From assembly GCA_016295665.1 (NCBI GenBank), contig JAEDKS010000030.1, positions 1-17,993 on the forward strand: a DNA stretch of 17,993 bases, given 5' to 3'. The stretch's first letter is position 1; each line of letters opens with the position of its first letter. Under the pieces are notes generated by a model that had not been told where the DNA came from, ran no database searches, and saw only the letters and a program-made list of their open reading frames with translations. The position numbers and the translations under genes are program-made. This DNA comes from Clostridia bacterium (GTDB lineage: Bacteria > Bacillota > Clostridia > Christensenellales > Aristaeellaceae). Shown here piece after piece: positions 6,858-13,472 of the stretch.

Positions 6858-9635
6858 TTACAGCTCCCTGATGTTCTCAATGATGCTCTTGTTCACGATG
6901 CGGCGCAGCTGACTCCGGACGCCCGCGAGGGCGCACAGCCCGTACAGCGCGGTCATGACCAGAGCGGCAAGCAGCTGCCACGGGCTGAACAGCAGGAGAC
7001 CAGCCCGGTGGATGGCGCCGCAGACTGCCGAGGCCAGAACCAGTCCGCAGACGGCGGCGAGCAGGACGGGCAGCCGGTAGCAGCGCATCAGCGCGCCCGC
7101 GTCCGCGCCCACGGCACGGAGCGTGCCGATCATCCGCTCGTCCGCCCGGATGTGCCGGGAGGCGTTCGTCACCTGCATGGACACGGACACCGCGAAGAAC
7201 AGCAGCACCATGCCCCCGAACAGCAGGAGCAGCTGCAGCTGGTAGGCCCGTGCGTCGCGGCGGACTTCCAGTTGGTTCGTGAAAACCATGCCGCAGCGGT
7301 TGCCAATGCGCTCGATGCGCTCCGCCAGAAGGGCCTCCGTGTCCGCGTCCGGCACGGCGCTGAGATCCACGCTGACCGACGTCGCACCGTTGCTCCGCAG
7401 CCCCAGGGCCTCCGCGCCCCTGTCGGTGGTGATCAGGCACGGGCTAAAGAAGCTGGTGCCGTCAATGCTGAAGGTGCCCTTGAGGATGCCGCCCACCACG
7501 GGCGCGGCGTCCGTCCGTGCCAGAGCGCCGTAATAGCTGCACAGCGCGTCCTCGTCCATGAGGTCGGTGGACGTGTCCGGCGGCATGCCGGCAAGCTGCA
7601 TCAGGGGCAGCGCCTGCCCGACGGCGAAGAAGTCGTTCATCAGCACGACGTCCCACCGGGCCGGGTCGATTTCGTCGTCAAAGTACTGGTTGGTCGTGAC
7701 CATGCCGCCCGTATCCCCGGTGGCTCGGGCCACGATGTTCGGCGCATAGACCAGGATTTCCCTGCCCTCGTCCAGCGCGGCGGTATCCACGCCGCCCGCC
7801 ACCAGATAGTCCGCGAAATTCGTGTCATCCAGCGTGGCGACGACAACGGATATGGGCACCATGGGCTGCGCTATGCCCGTGGCCTGCTGCAGGGCACGGT
7901 GCTTCGCCGCGCCCAGCGCCGCGTCAAGGGCCTGAAATTCGTCGGCAAAGACGGCGCTGCCGTCCGGCGCGTCCAGATAGGCGGTGTTCAGGCTGCTGTC
8001 CGTGCCGCAGATGCGGATGCCGGTCTCGTAGCCGTTGGGCATGCGCAGGGACACATACTGCGCCCTGAAGTAGTCCGGCGCTTCGCCAGGCAGCAGGAGG
8101 ATGGCGGTGGTACGCAGCCGGGTGTTCACCCGGCTGACCAGGGGCAGGGACTTCAGCTGCTGAAGGTCGCCGGGCGTCAGGCCGACGCTGGTTTGCTGCG
8201 TCTGTACGAAGGGGTCGGCCCGGAGCGTTACCGGCCCCGGCTCGCTGCCGGACAGGGTGAACGCCTCCTGATAGCCCAGGGCGCTCCAGTCCATGTGCGA
8301 AACCAGGGCGCACAGCAGCATCAGGCATGTGAGCATCAGCGCCGCCATGCAGGCGCTGCCCGCCTGACGCAGGGGATGGAAGCGAAGCTGCCGCAGAGAA
8401 ATCAGCCGGGGGCCATCGAAGGCGGCGCGGCGGCGGAAGGGACGCGCCCTGCGCAGCATCGCCGCGTCCCGCATCACGCCCATGGGCAGCTGCCGGGAGG
8501 CCCGGCGCAGGGGCAGCGCGGAGGACAGAAACACGCAGAGACCCGACACCGCCACCACCGGCAGCAGCAGCCACGGAGACGGGCGGAAGAGCAGCTCCTC
8601 CGGCATCAGGCAGGACAGCAGCCACGCCGTCAGGCAGCCCAGCGCCACCCCCACGGGCAGGGCGGTCAGCGCCAGCAGCCAAGCATCCCGACCGAAGATG
8701 CGCCGGATTTGGCGTCGTGTCGCGCCCACGGCCCGCAGCATGCCGATGTCCTCGGCCTTCCGGGCCAGCACGCTCTCCATGGCGGAGGCGATGCCAACGC
8801 AGGCGGAGAGCAGCAGCGCACCGCCCAGCATCGCCCAGAGCAGGGCCTGCGAGGCCTGCTGCTCAAGCTCGTATTCCGTGCTGTCATAGGGCGTGATCTT
8901 TCCGGTCACCCGACTGATGTGGCAGGTCATGTGCAGCAGGCCGCCCTGCCAGCTCTGAATCTGGTTCAGGGTCACCAGGGGCCTGTCGGTCATGACCCGG
9001 TGGACGGTATCGCTGCCCACCGGAAAGGCCGGCTCGTCGGGGGAGGTCAGGATGGCGGGCAGATGCACCGTTCCCCAGGCCGTTTTAAACCACCGGTCCG
9101 GGTTCAGTCGGTCACTCTGCTCCGCGAGGATGCCCACCAGCGTGTAGCTGCGCTGCTCCGGGATGCCCTCAAAGGGCTGCAGGGTCCAGGTGAAGGTGTC
9201 GCCGATGGCGGCGCTCTCCAGCCCCAGCCTGTCCAGCGCGCTGCGCTCGGCGGCGATCTCGCCGGGCTGCTCCGGCATGCGCCCCTCCGGACAGCGGCGG
9301 TTCATGAGCTGCCGGGCGGTCTCGTCATACCAGCCCAACGCCACCTCCCCGTCCCCGACCGTGGCGGTGACATGGATGTGCCCCAGCTGCTCAAAGAGCC
9401 CGCTGCTGCGCAGCTGGTCGTCGGTGACGCCCGGGCTGTTGTAGAGAATCGTGTCCGCCCGGCCCAACGCCCGGGCCGCCTGCTCCTCCTGAGCCGCCAG
9501 CGTGCCGTGGATGCACAGCACCGCCGCGCAGGCCAGATACACCGCCAGCAGGATGCCGACGGCAAGGCTGGCGTAGGATCGGCGGTTGTGCTTCAGGTTG
9601 GCCCGGGCCACCTGATTCATGGTGAGACGCTTCAT
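6858..9635 (-). CDS. FtsX/MacB-type ABC transporter permease, two-domain form
   Basis: A 925-residue permease of the FtsX/MacB superfamily (type VII ABC systems), which use ATP for mechanical work on lipids, peptides or envelope proteins. TM1 lies at about residues 20-43, followed by a large extracytoplasmic domain. The first FtsX core holds three TMs with the family signature RKAEDIGMLRAVGATRRQI. A fifth TM (about ACMAALMLTCLMLLCALV) opens the second half, followed by another large outside domain. The second core holds ADERMIGTLRAVGADAGAL and ends at NIREL. This internally duplicated 8-TM layout resembles LolC/E-like and Firmicutes peptide-export permeases and differs from the 10-TM BceB. 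The ATG at 9635 overlaps the ATPase stop (ATGA, 9632-9635); the reading frame stays open further upstream, but that is out-of-frame ATPase sequence. The substrate cannot be deduced. Confidence 0.9.
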   Translation of the reverse strand: MKRLTMNQVARANLKHNRRSYASLAVGILLAVYLACAAVLCIHGTLAAQEEQAARALGRADTILYNSPGVTDDQLRSSGLFEQLGHIHVTATVGDGEVALGWYDETARQLMNRRCPEGRMPEQPGEIAAERSALDRLGLESAAIGDTFTWTLQPFEGIPEQRSYTLVGILAEQSDRLNPDRWFKTAWGTVHLPAILTSPDEPAFPVGSDTVHRVMTDRPLVTLNQIQSWQGGLLHMTCHISRVTGKITPYDSTEYELEQQASQALLWAMLGGALLLSACVGIASAMESVLARKAEDIGMLRAVGATRRQIRRIFGRDAWLLALTALPVGVALGCLTAWLLSCLMPEELLFRPSPWLLLPVVAVSGLCVFLSSALPLRRASRQLPMGVMRDAAMLRRARPFRRRAAFDGPRLISLRQLRFHPLRQAGSACMAALMLTCLMLLCALVSHMDWSALGYQEAFTLSGSEPGPVTLRADPFVQTQQTSVGLTPGDLQQLKSLPLVSRVNTRLRTTAILLLPGEAPDYFRAQYVSLRMPNGYETGIRICGTDSSLNTAYLDAPDGSAVFADEFQALDAALGAAKHRALQQATGIAQPMVPISVVVATLDDTNFADYLVAGGVDTAALDEGREILVYAPNIVARATGDTGGMVTTNQYFDDEIDPARWDVVLMNDFFAVGQALPLMQLAGMPPDTSTDLMDEDALCSYYGALARTDAAPVVGGILKGTFSIDGTSFFSPCLITTDRGAEALGLRSNGATSVSVDLSAVPDADTEALLAERIERIGNRCGMVFTNQLEVRRDARAYQLQLLLLFGGMVLLFFAVSVSMQVTNASRHIRADERMIGTLRAVGADAGALMRCYRLPVLLAAVCGLVLASAVCGAIHRAGLLLFSPWQLLAALVMTALYGLCALAGVRSQLRRIVNKSIIENIREL

Positions 9636-10318
9636 GCCTGCATCACCCCGCTGTCCCGGGCCACCTGACCGTCCTCCAGCTGGATGATGCGATCCGCCTG
9701 CTCGGCGACGTTCAGGTCGTGGGTCACCAGCACGAGTGTGATGCCCAGCTCCCGGTTCACCTGCCGCAGCAGGGTCAGCACCTCCCGACCGCTCCTGCCG
9801 TCCAGATTGCCGGTGGGCTCGTCGGCAAAGAGCAGGGCGGGCTTGTTCGCCAGCGCCCGGGCGATGCTCACGCGCTGCTGCTGTCCGCCGCTCATGGCCC
9901 CGGGCAGGTGGGACAGGCGGTCGCGGATGCCCAGCAGGTCGACGAGCTGGTTCAGATACGCTTCGTCCGCCCGGCGGCTGTCCAGCATCACCGGCAGCAG
10001 GATGTTCTCCCAGCCGGTCAGCTCCCGCACCAGATTGTAGCTCTGGAACACGAAGCCGAACCGGCGGCGGCGCAGCACGGACAGCTGATTGTCCCGGTAG
10101 CGGTACAGCTCGGCGCCCTGATAGAAGACCCGGCCCGACGTGGGGTGATCCAGCCCGGACAGCAGATGCAGCAGCGTGGACTTGCCGCTGCCGCTCCGCC
10201 CGGTGATGGCGGTGAAGCTGCCCTGCGTCAGGGACAGGGACACCCCGTTCAGGGCAATCACCCTGCTCTCGCCCGTCTGATAGACCTTGGAGAGGTTTTC
10301 GCATCGCATGATTTCCAT
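9632..10318 (-). CDS. ABC transporter ATP-binding protein (MacB/LolD type)
   Basis: A 228-residue ATPase that drives the downstream FtsX-type permease. Walker A is GRSGSGKST (residues 40-48), the Q-loop glutamine is in FVFQSYNL (Gln92), the signature is MSGGQQQR (142-149, M in place of the common L), Walker B with catalytic Glu is ALLFADEP (161-168), the D-loop is GNLDG, and the switch histidine is in VTHD (His200). Length and motifs fit the LolD/MacB/BceA subfamily. The ATG at 10318 has a perfect AAGGAGGT eight bases upstream (10327-10334), better placed than the other nearby ATG. A 63-bp gap separates it from the kinase stop; it contains a weak extended -10 and an inverted repeat, so the ABC genes may have their own regulated promoter besides read-through from the two-component genes. 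Confidence 0.96.
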   Translation of the reverse strand: MEIMRCENLSKVYQTGESRVIALNGVSLSLTQGSFTAITGRSGSGKSTLLHLLSGLDHPTSGRVFYQGAELYRYRDNQLSVLRRRRFGFVFQSYNLVRELTGWENILLPVMLDSRRADEAYLNQLVDLLGIRDRLSHLPGAMSGGQQQRVSIARALANKPALLFADEPTGNLDGRSGREVLTLLRQVNRELGITLVLVTHDLNVAEQADRIIQLEDGQVARDSGVMQA

Positions 10319-10342
10319 GGTTCATGACCTCCTTGCAGCCCC

Positions 10343-10351
10343 ATTCTATCA
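10343..10351 (-). promoter_or_regulatory. Possible extended -10 promoter for the ABC genes
   Basis: Read on the minus strand the sequence is TGATAGAAT, a TGn extended -10 with TAGAAT as the hexamer (10348-10343). No good -35 lies 17 bp upstream, which would suit an activator-dependent promoter. Support is weak. Confidence 0.35.
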
Positions 10352-10353
10352 GC

Positions 10354-10367
10354 GGAACCTTACGTTC
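10354..10367. repeat. Inverted repeat upstream of the ABC ATPase, possible operator
   Basis: GGAACC (10354-10359) and ACGTTC (10362-10367) form a short inverted repeat (GAAC/GTTC core) directly upstream of the weak extended -10. Related half-sites occur in the regulator promoter at 11961-11981. The role as a response-regulator site is inference. Confidence 0.35.
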
Positions 10368-10381
10368 GGGTGACGCCGGTC

Positions 10382-11263
10382 TTACGATTTCGCAAGGTTG
10401 AGCACCGGCAGGGTCATGACCATCCGCAGCCCGCCCGGGATGTTCTCGGCGCAGATGCTGCCATGGTGCCGCCGGACGATCTCCCGCACGATGGCGAGGC
10501 CGATGCCGGCACCGCCCGTCTCCCGGCTGTGTGCGCGGTAGAACCGGTCGAACAGGCGCGGCAGCTCCTCCGGGCGCACCCCGCCGCCGTTGTCCGACAC
10601 GGTGCAGAGGAAGGAGGCCTCGCTCCGCTCCATGCGCACGGTGATCTCCCCGTCCTCCGGCGTGTGCTCACAGGCGTTCTTCAGCAGGTTCAGGAAGGCC
10701 TCGCCCAGCCATTTGCCGTCGCAGCGGATGACGGCATGCCCCTCGACGGTCAGCCTTTTCCCGGGGTACACGGAGGCGAGTCCCTGCCAGGCGTCCCGGA
10801 GGAGGACGGACACGTCGTGGTCGGCGAAGGTGAACTCGTAGCCGTCCGCGCAGAGCCGCTCCAGCCGCAGCAGGGACTGAATCAGCCGCTCCATGCGCTC
10901 AATCTGGGCCAGCTGACCGGGCATGTGGGCGCTCCCGTCCATCTCGCAGAACAGGCGCAGGGAGGCCAGCGGCGTCTTGAGCTGATGGGAGATGTCCGCC
11001 GTCAGGTCGCGGGTGGCGCGGCGCTCCGCCTGCCTTTGCTCCCGGGCCAGCAGCACCTGGTTCTCCAGCTCGGCGGCGGCGTTCTGCAGGGGTGCCAGGG
11101 CGTCCTCCCGGACGGAGAAGCGCAGGGGCTCGCCGCCGCACACCAGAAAGCGCTCCATCTGCTCGGACAGGCGGCGGATGCGCCGGCGCTGACGCAGGTG
11201 CAGCAGGAGCAGCGCCAGCAGCGCCGCGCTCACGAGGGAAAGCGCCGCGATCAATCCGCCCAT
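10382..11263 (-). CDS. Sensor histidine kinase with a single membrane segment
   Basis: A 293-residue histidine kinase partner of the OmpR-type regulator. One hydrophobic segment lies at about residues 4-22, with no room for an extracellular sensor. A helical linker leads to the HisKA H-box DISHQLKTPLASL (phospho-acceptor His93). The HATPase_c domain shows the N-box EAFLNLLKNACEHTP (Asn196), G1 box DNGGGV (224-229), F-box FDRFYRA (238-243) and G2 box GGAGIGLAIVREIV (from 250). All catalytic boxes are intact. The ATG at 11263 overlaps the end of the regulator gene by 13 bases, so the two are co-translated. Kinases without a sensor region beside FtsX-type transporters often receive their signal from the transporter itself, as in BceS/BceAB; here that is inference. 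Only one TM is seen, while BceS-type kinases have two. Confidence 0.93.
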   Translation of the reverse strand: MGGLIAALSLVSAALLALLLLHLRQRRRIRRLSEQMERFLVCGGEPLRFSVREDALAPLQNAAAELENQVLLAREQRQAERRATRDLTADISHQLKTPLASLRLFCEMDGSAHMPGQLAQIERMERLIQSLLRLERLCADGYEFTFADHDVSVLLRDAWQGLASVYPGKRLTVEGHAVIRCDGKWLGEAFLNLLKNACEHTPEDGEITVRMERSEASFLCTVSDNGGGVRPEELPRLFDRFYRAHSRETGGAGIGLAIVREIVRRHHGSICAENIPGGLRMVMTLPVLNLAKS

Positions 11264-11907
11264 TGATACCCCACCCCCCGCACGGTGCGGATGCGCTCCG
11301 CGCCGATCTTCTCCCGCAGCCGGCTCACATGCACCGACAGCGTGTTATCGTCAATGAAGCGGCTGTCCACGTCCCACAGGGCCTCCAGCAGCAGGGCGCG
11401 GGGCACGATGCCGCCATGGCGCATCAGCGTCAGCAGGATGCGGTATTCCGTCAGCGTCAGGGGCAGCGTCTCGCCGTCCCTGCGCACCTGCATGCGGGCC
11501 TGATCCACCTCGATGCCGCTGCGGCAGAGCAGGGCGGGCGTCTGACCGCCGCTGCCGCGCAGCAGGGCCCGGATGCGGCTGAGCAGCTCCATCATGCGGA
11601 AGGGCTTGGTCACATAGTCGTTGCCGCCCCCGTCCAGCCCGCGCACCACGTCCAGCTCCTCGTCCCGGGCGGTGAGGAACAGAATCGGCACGGTGATGCC
11701 CGCGCCGCGCCACTGACGGCACAGGGAAACGCCGTCCCCGTCGGGGAGGCTGACGTCCAGCACGATCAGCTGCACGCTGCCGGACAGCCGCTCGCGGGCT
11801 TCCCGCACGCAGCCGGCGGTGACAACGCCGTACCCCTCCCGGGTGAACAGCTCGGTCAGGCCGCCCCGCAGGACGGCATCGTCTTCGACAAGCAGGATGG
11901 TGAACAT
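11251..11907 (-). CDS. OmpR-family response regulator
   Basis: A 218-residue two-component response regulator. The receiver domain has the acidic pocket VEDD (Asp9, Asp10), phospho-acceptor Asp51 in LIVLDVSLPDGDG, switch Thr79 in LFLTAR, and Lys101 in YVTKPF. The C-terminal winged-helix DNA-binding domain has the family sequence LTLTEYRILLTLMRHGGIVPR followed by the recognition-helix region DDNTLSVHVSRLREKIG and the end RTVRGVGYQW. The ATG at 11907 is chosen because AGGAG lies eight bases upstream; the in-frame GTG at 11916 would touch that site and add only three residues. It heads a five-gene minus-strand cassette with a near-consensus promoter. It probably regulates the cassette including itself, since an inverted repeat covers the -35 region. 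Confidence 0.95.
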   Translation of the reverse strand: MFTILLVEDDAVLRGGLTELFTREGYGVVTAGCVREARERLSGSVQLIVLDVSLPDGDGVSLCRQWRGAGITVPILFLTARDEELDVVRGLDGGGNDYVTKPFRMMELLSRIRALLRGSGGQTPALLCRSGIEVDQARMQVRRDGETLPLTLTEYRILLTLMRHGGIVPRALLLEALWDVDSRFIDDNTLSVHVSRLREKIGAERIRTVRGVGYQWAD

Positions 11908-11915
11908 GGCAGGCA

Positions 11916-11920
11916 CTCCT
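11916..11920 (-). promoter_or_regulatory. Ribosome binding site deciding the response regulator start
   Basis: AGGAG on the minus strand lies eight bases before ATG 11907. It abuts the alternative in-frame GTG at 11916, so the ATG is preferred. Confidence 0.7.
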
Positions 11921-11941
11921 ATGCTGGACAGATTTTCCTAT

Positions 11942-11970
11942 AGTATAGGCGCAAACCGCCGGAACGTCAA
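11942..11970 (-). promoter_or_regulatory. Promoter of the two-component/ABC cassette
   Basis: On the minus strand the -35 is TTGACG (11970-11965) and the -10 is TATACT (11947-11942), with a 17-bp spacer. It drives the response regulator that starts at 11907 and is divergent from the GH43 promoter at 12031-12060. Confidence 0.85.
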
Positions 11971-11988
11971 TACGCGGTTCCGTGGCGG
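11956..11988. repeat. Inverted repeat over the cassette promoter, possible operator
   Basis: CCGCCGGAAC (11956-11965) is matched by GTTCC (11977-11981) and, after a two-base bulge, GGCGG (11984-11988). The dyad covers the -35 hexamer and part of the spacer of the minus-strand promoter. The position suits autoregulation, but binding is inferred. Confidence 0.45.
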
Positions 11989-12030
11989 ACACCCCCGCAC
12001 GTTTTCCCGGGCGGGATTTTCGCGGCATGG

Positions 12031-12060
12031 TTGACAAAGCCGACGCGGACAGGGTATAAT
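12031..12060 (+). promoter_or_regulatory. Promoter of the cytoplasmic GH43 gene
   Basis: The -35 is a perfect TTGACA (12031-12036) and the -10 is a perfect TATAAT (12055-12060), with an 18-bp spacer. The predicted leader is about 40 nt, with AAGGAGG at 12092-12098 ahead of ATG 12108. GGACAG occurs at 12046-12051 and again at 12085-12090, but no clear operator is seen. Confidence 0.88.
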
Positions 12061-12107
12061 GCCAAGCAGCGGATAATGAAAACCGGACAGCAAGGAGGAA
12101 CCCATCC

Positions 12108-13106
12108 ATGAGCAACTGGAAGGACATAGAAATGAACGGCCCCATCACGCCCTACAACGAGCCCTTCATCCTGCAGCGCGCCGATCCCTTCGTCTGCCGG
12201 GGCGCGGACGGCACCTGGTACTTTACGGCTTCCTATCCGGACTACGACCGCATTCTCCTGCGGGCGTCGGACACGCTGGAGGGGCTGCGGAGCGCGCCGG
12301 AGCGCCTGATCTGGACCAGGCATGAGCGCGGCCCCATGAGCCGGCACATCTGGGCGCCGGAGATGCACTTCGTGTTCGGCAAATGGTACATCTACTTTGC
12401 CGCCAGCGAGTGGGACGACATGTGGAAGCTGCGCCCCTATGTGCTGGCATGCGACGGCGACCCCATGACGGGCGCGTGGCACGAGCTGGGGCAGATGCAG
12501 CCCTGCGAGGGCGACCCCCAGTCCTTCACGGACTTCTCCCTCGACGCCACCATCCTCCCCTGGCAGGGCGAGTACTACTACATCTGGGCCCAGAAGGCCA
12601 GCAACATCTCCAACCTCTACATCGCGAAGATGGCAGCGCCCAACCGGCTAGGCACCGTGATGGTGATGCTCACGACCCCGGACTATGACTGGGAGCGGGT
12701 GGACTTCTGGGTCAACGAGGGCCCCGCCTGTCTGGTGCACGACGGAAAGCTCTACCTGACCTATTCCGCCAGCGGCACGGGCTCCTGCTACTGTGTGGGC
12801 ATGCTGACCTGCGACCTGCGGGACGACCTGCTCGACCCCCGCTCCTGGCGCAAGGAGCGCTGGCCCGTGCTGGGCACCGACGCGGAGAAGGGCATCTATG
12901 GCCCCGGACACAACAGCTTCGTGAAGGACGACGAGGGCCGGGACATCATGGTCTACCATGCCCGCACCTACGACGGCATCCGCACCGATGACCCGCTGTT
13001 CGACCCCAACCGTCACGCTCACTACCTCTATGTGACCTATGACGCGGAAGGCCGGCCGGTATTCAGGGTGCGCCGGCAGGGGGCCGCCACGGAGGCGGAG
13101 AAGTAA
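12108..13106 (+). CDS. Cytoplasmic GH43 glycosidase, probable exo-alpha-L-arabinofuranosidase
   Basis: A 332-residue GH43 enzyme without signal peptide, so probably cytoplasmic. The five-bladed propeller is recognised by the general base Asp26 in RADPFV, the pattern WYFTASYPDYDRILLRAS, the segment HIWAPEMHFVFGKWYIYFAA, the pKa-modulating Asp146 in SLDATIL, the general acid Glu204 in NEGPA, and the metal-site His268 in GPGHNSF. The YDRI and GPMSxxIWAPE patterns recall the GH43_26-type exo-1,5-alpha-L-arabinofuranosidases such as Streptomyces Araf43A; subfamily placement is by memory of motifs and could be wrong, with xylosidase activity as the alternative. It would release arabinose from imported arabino-oligosaccharides. 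A perfect promoter precedes it and a terminator follows, so it is a single-gene unit beside the secreted GH43 and transporter genes. Confidence 0.88.
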   Translation: MSNWKDIEMNGPITPYNEPFILQRADPFVCRGADGTWYFTASYPDYDRILLRASDTLEGLRSAPERLIWTRHERGPMSRHIWAPEMHFVFGKWYIYFAASEWDDMWKLRPYVLACDGDPMTGAWHELGQMQPCEGDPQSFTDFSLDATILPWQGEYYYIWAQKASNISNLYIAKMAAPNRLGTVMVMLTTPDYDWERVDFWVNEGPACLVHDGKLYLTYSASGTGSCYCVGMLTCDLRDDLLDPRSWRKERWPVLGTDAEKGIYGPGHNSFVKDDEGRDIMVYHARTYDGIRTDDPLFDPNRHAHYLYVTYDAEGRPVFRVRRQGAATEAEK

Positions 13107-13133
13107 CCCAATCCCGCATGGAACAGCCAGGAG

Positions 13134-13169
13134 AAAGTCCCGCAGCGCCGGCGCGCCGTGGGACTTTTT
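13134..13169 (+). terminator. Intrinsic terminator after the cytoplasmic GH43
   Basis: AAAGTCCC (13134-13141) pairs with GGGACTTT (13160-13167) around a GC-rich, self-complementary interior. The T-run is 13165-13169. The A-run on the other arm would allow some function on the minus strand, though no minus-strand gene needs it. Confidence 0.88.
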
Positions 13170-13235
13170 CCCGTTTTACAGAACTTGATGTTTGTGCAAA
13201 ATACGAAAAAGATACAGTGAGTTTCGTGAAAAGTG

Positions 13236-13264
13236 TAGACAATGTGAACTCGATGTGATATAAT
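13236..13264 (+). promoter_or_regulatory. Promoter of the endo-arabinanase/transporter operon
   Basis: The -35 is TAGACA (13236-13241) and the -10 is TATAAT (13259-13264), with a 17-bp spacer. It lies in an A/T-rich part of the 366-bp gap. Transcription would start near 13271, about 200 nt before the start codon at 13473. Confidence 0.85.
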
Positions 13265-13270
13265 ACGGAC

Positions 13271-13472
13271 AAGAAATTGGAATACGGGAGAAATTTCGCC
13301 GGATTGTACAGGCGCGGAATTTCCACGCATTCTATGGCACAATGGATACACCCGATACGAAATGCCTGAAATGTCCTATGCCCGGATGATGTCATCCATG
13401 TCCGGAGACCGTCATCGGAGAGCCCTGAAGCATTGTCCTGAAAGATGAAACGGAAGGTGGGAGGAATTTTTC
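13271..13472 (+). promoter_or_regulatory. Long structured 5' leader before the endo-arabinanase gene
   Basis: The gap 13107-13472 contains the terminator and promoter listed separately and then about 200 nt of leader without a convincing ORF. A stem can form from GAAATTTCGCC (13290-13300) with GGCG (13311-13314) plus GAATTTC (13317-13323), leaving a two-base bulge and a ten-base loop. A second hairpin is GGATGA/TCATCC (13384-13389 and 13392-13397), and TCCG/CGGA arms follow near 13401-13419. A GGGAGG ribosome site is at 13459-13464. No known riboswitch family was recognised, and no terminator stem with T-run was seen in the leader apart from the short TTTTT at 13467-13471 beside the start. 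Confidence 0.5.

Noticed and set aside
6735..9668. A 977-codon open frame on the plus strand opposite the ABC permease
   Set aside because: It is antisense to a well-supported permease with FtsX motifs, has no ribosome site or domain, and its His/Gln/Arg/Gly-rich composition is what a GC-rich complementary strand produces.
9636..10325. Upstream extension of the permease frame through the ATPase gene, suggesting one 1,155-residue fusion
   Set aside because: The ATPase motifs are in another frame over this stretch; the extension has nonsense composition, and the permease has a proper ATG at 9635 overlapping the ATPase stop.
13334..13369. An 11-codon ORF in the arabinanase leader as a possible leader peptide
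   Set aside because: It has no ribosome binding site, no run of regulatory codons and no following attenuator stem.
13107..13472. A possible site of a small mobile element or tRNA in the A/T-rich gap
   Set aside because: No flanking repeats, transposase remnant or tRNA cloverleaf could be seen; terminator, promoter and leader explain the stretch.
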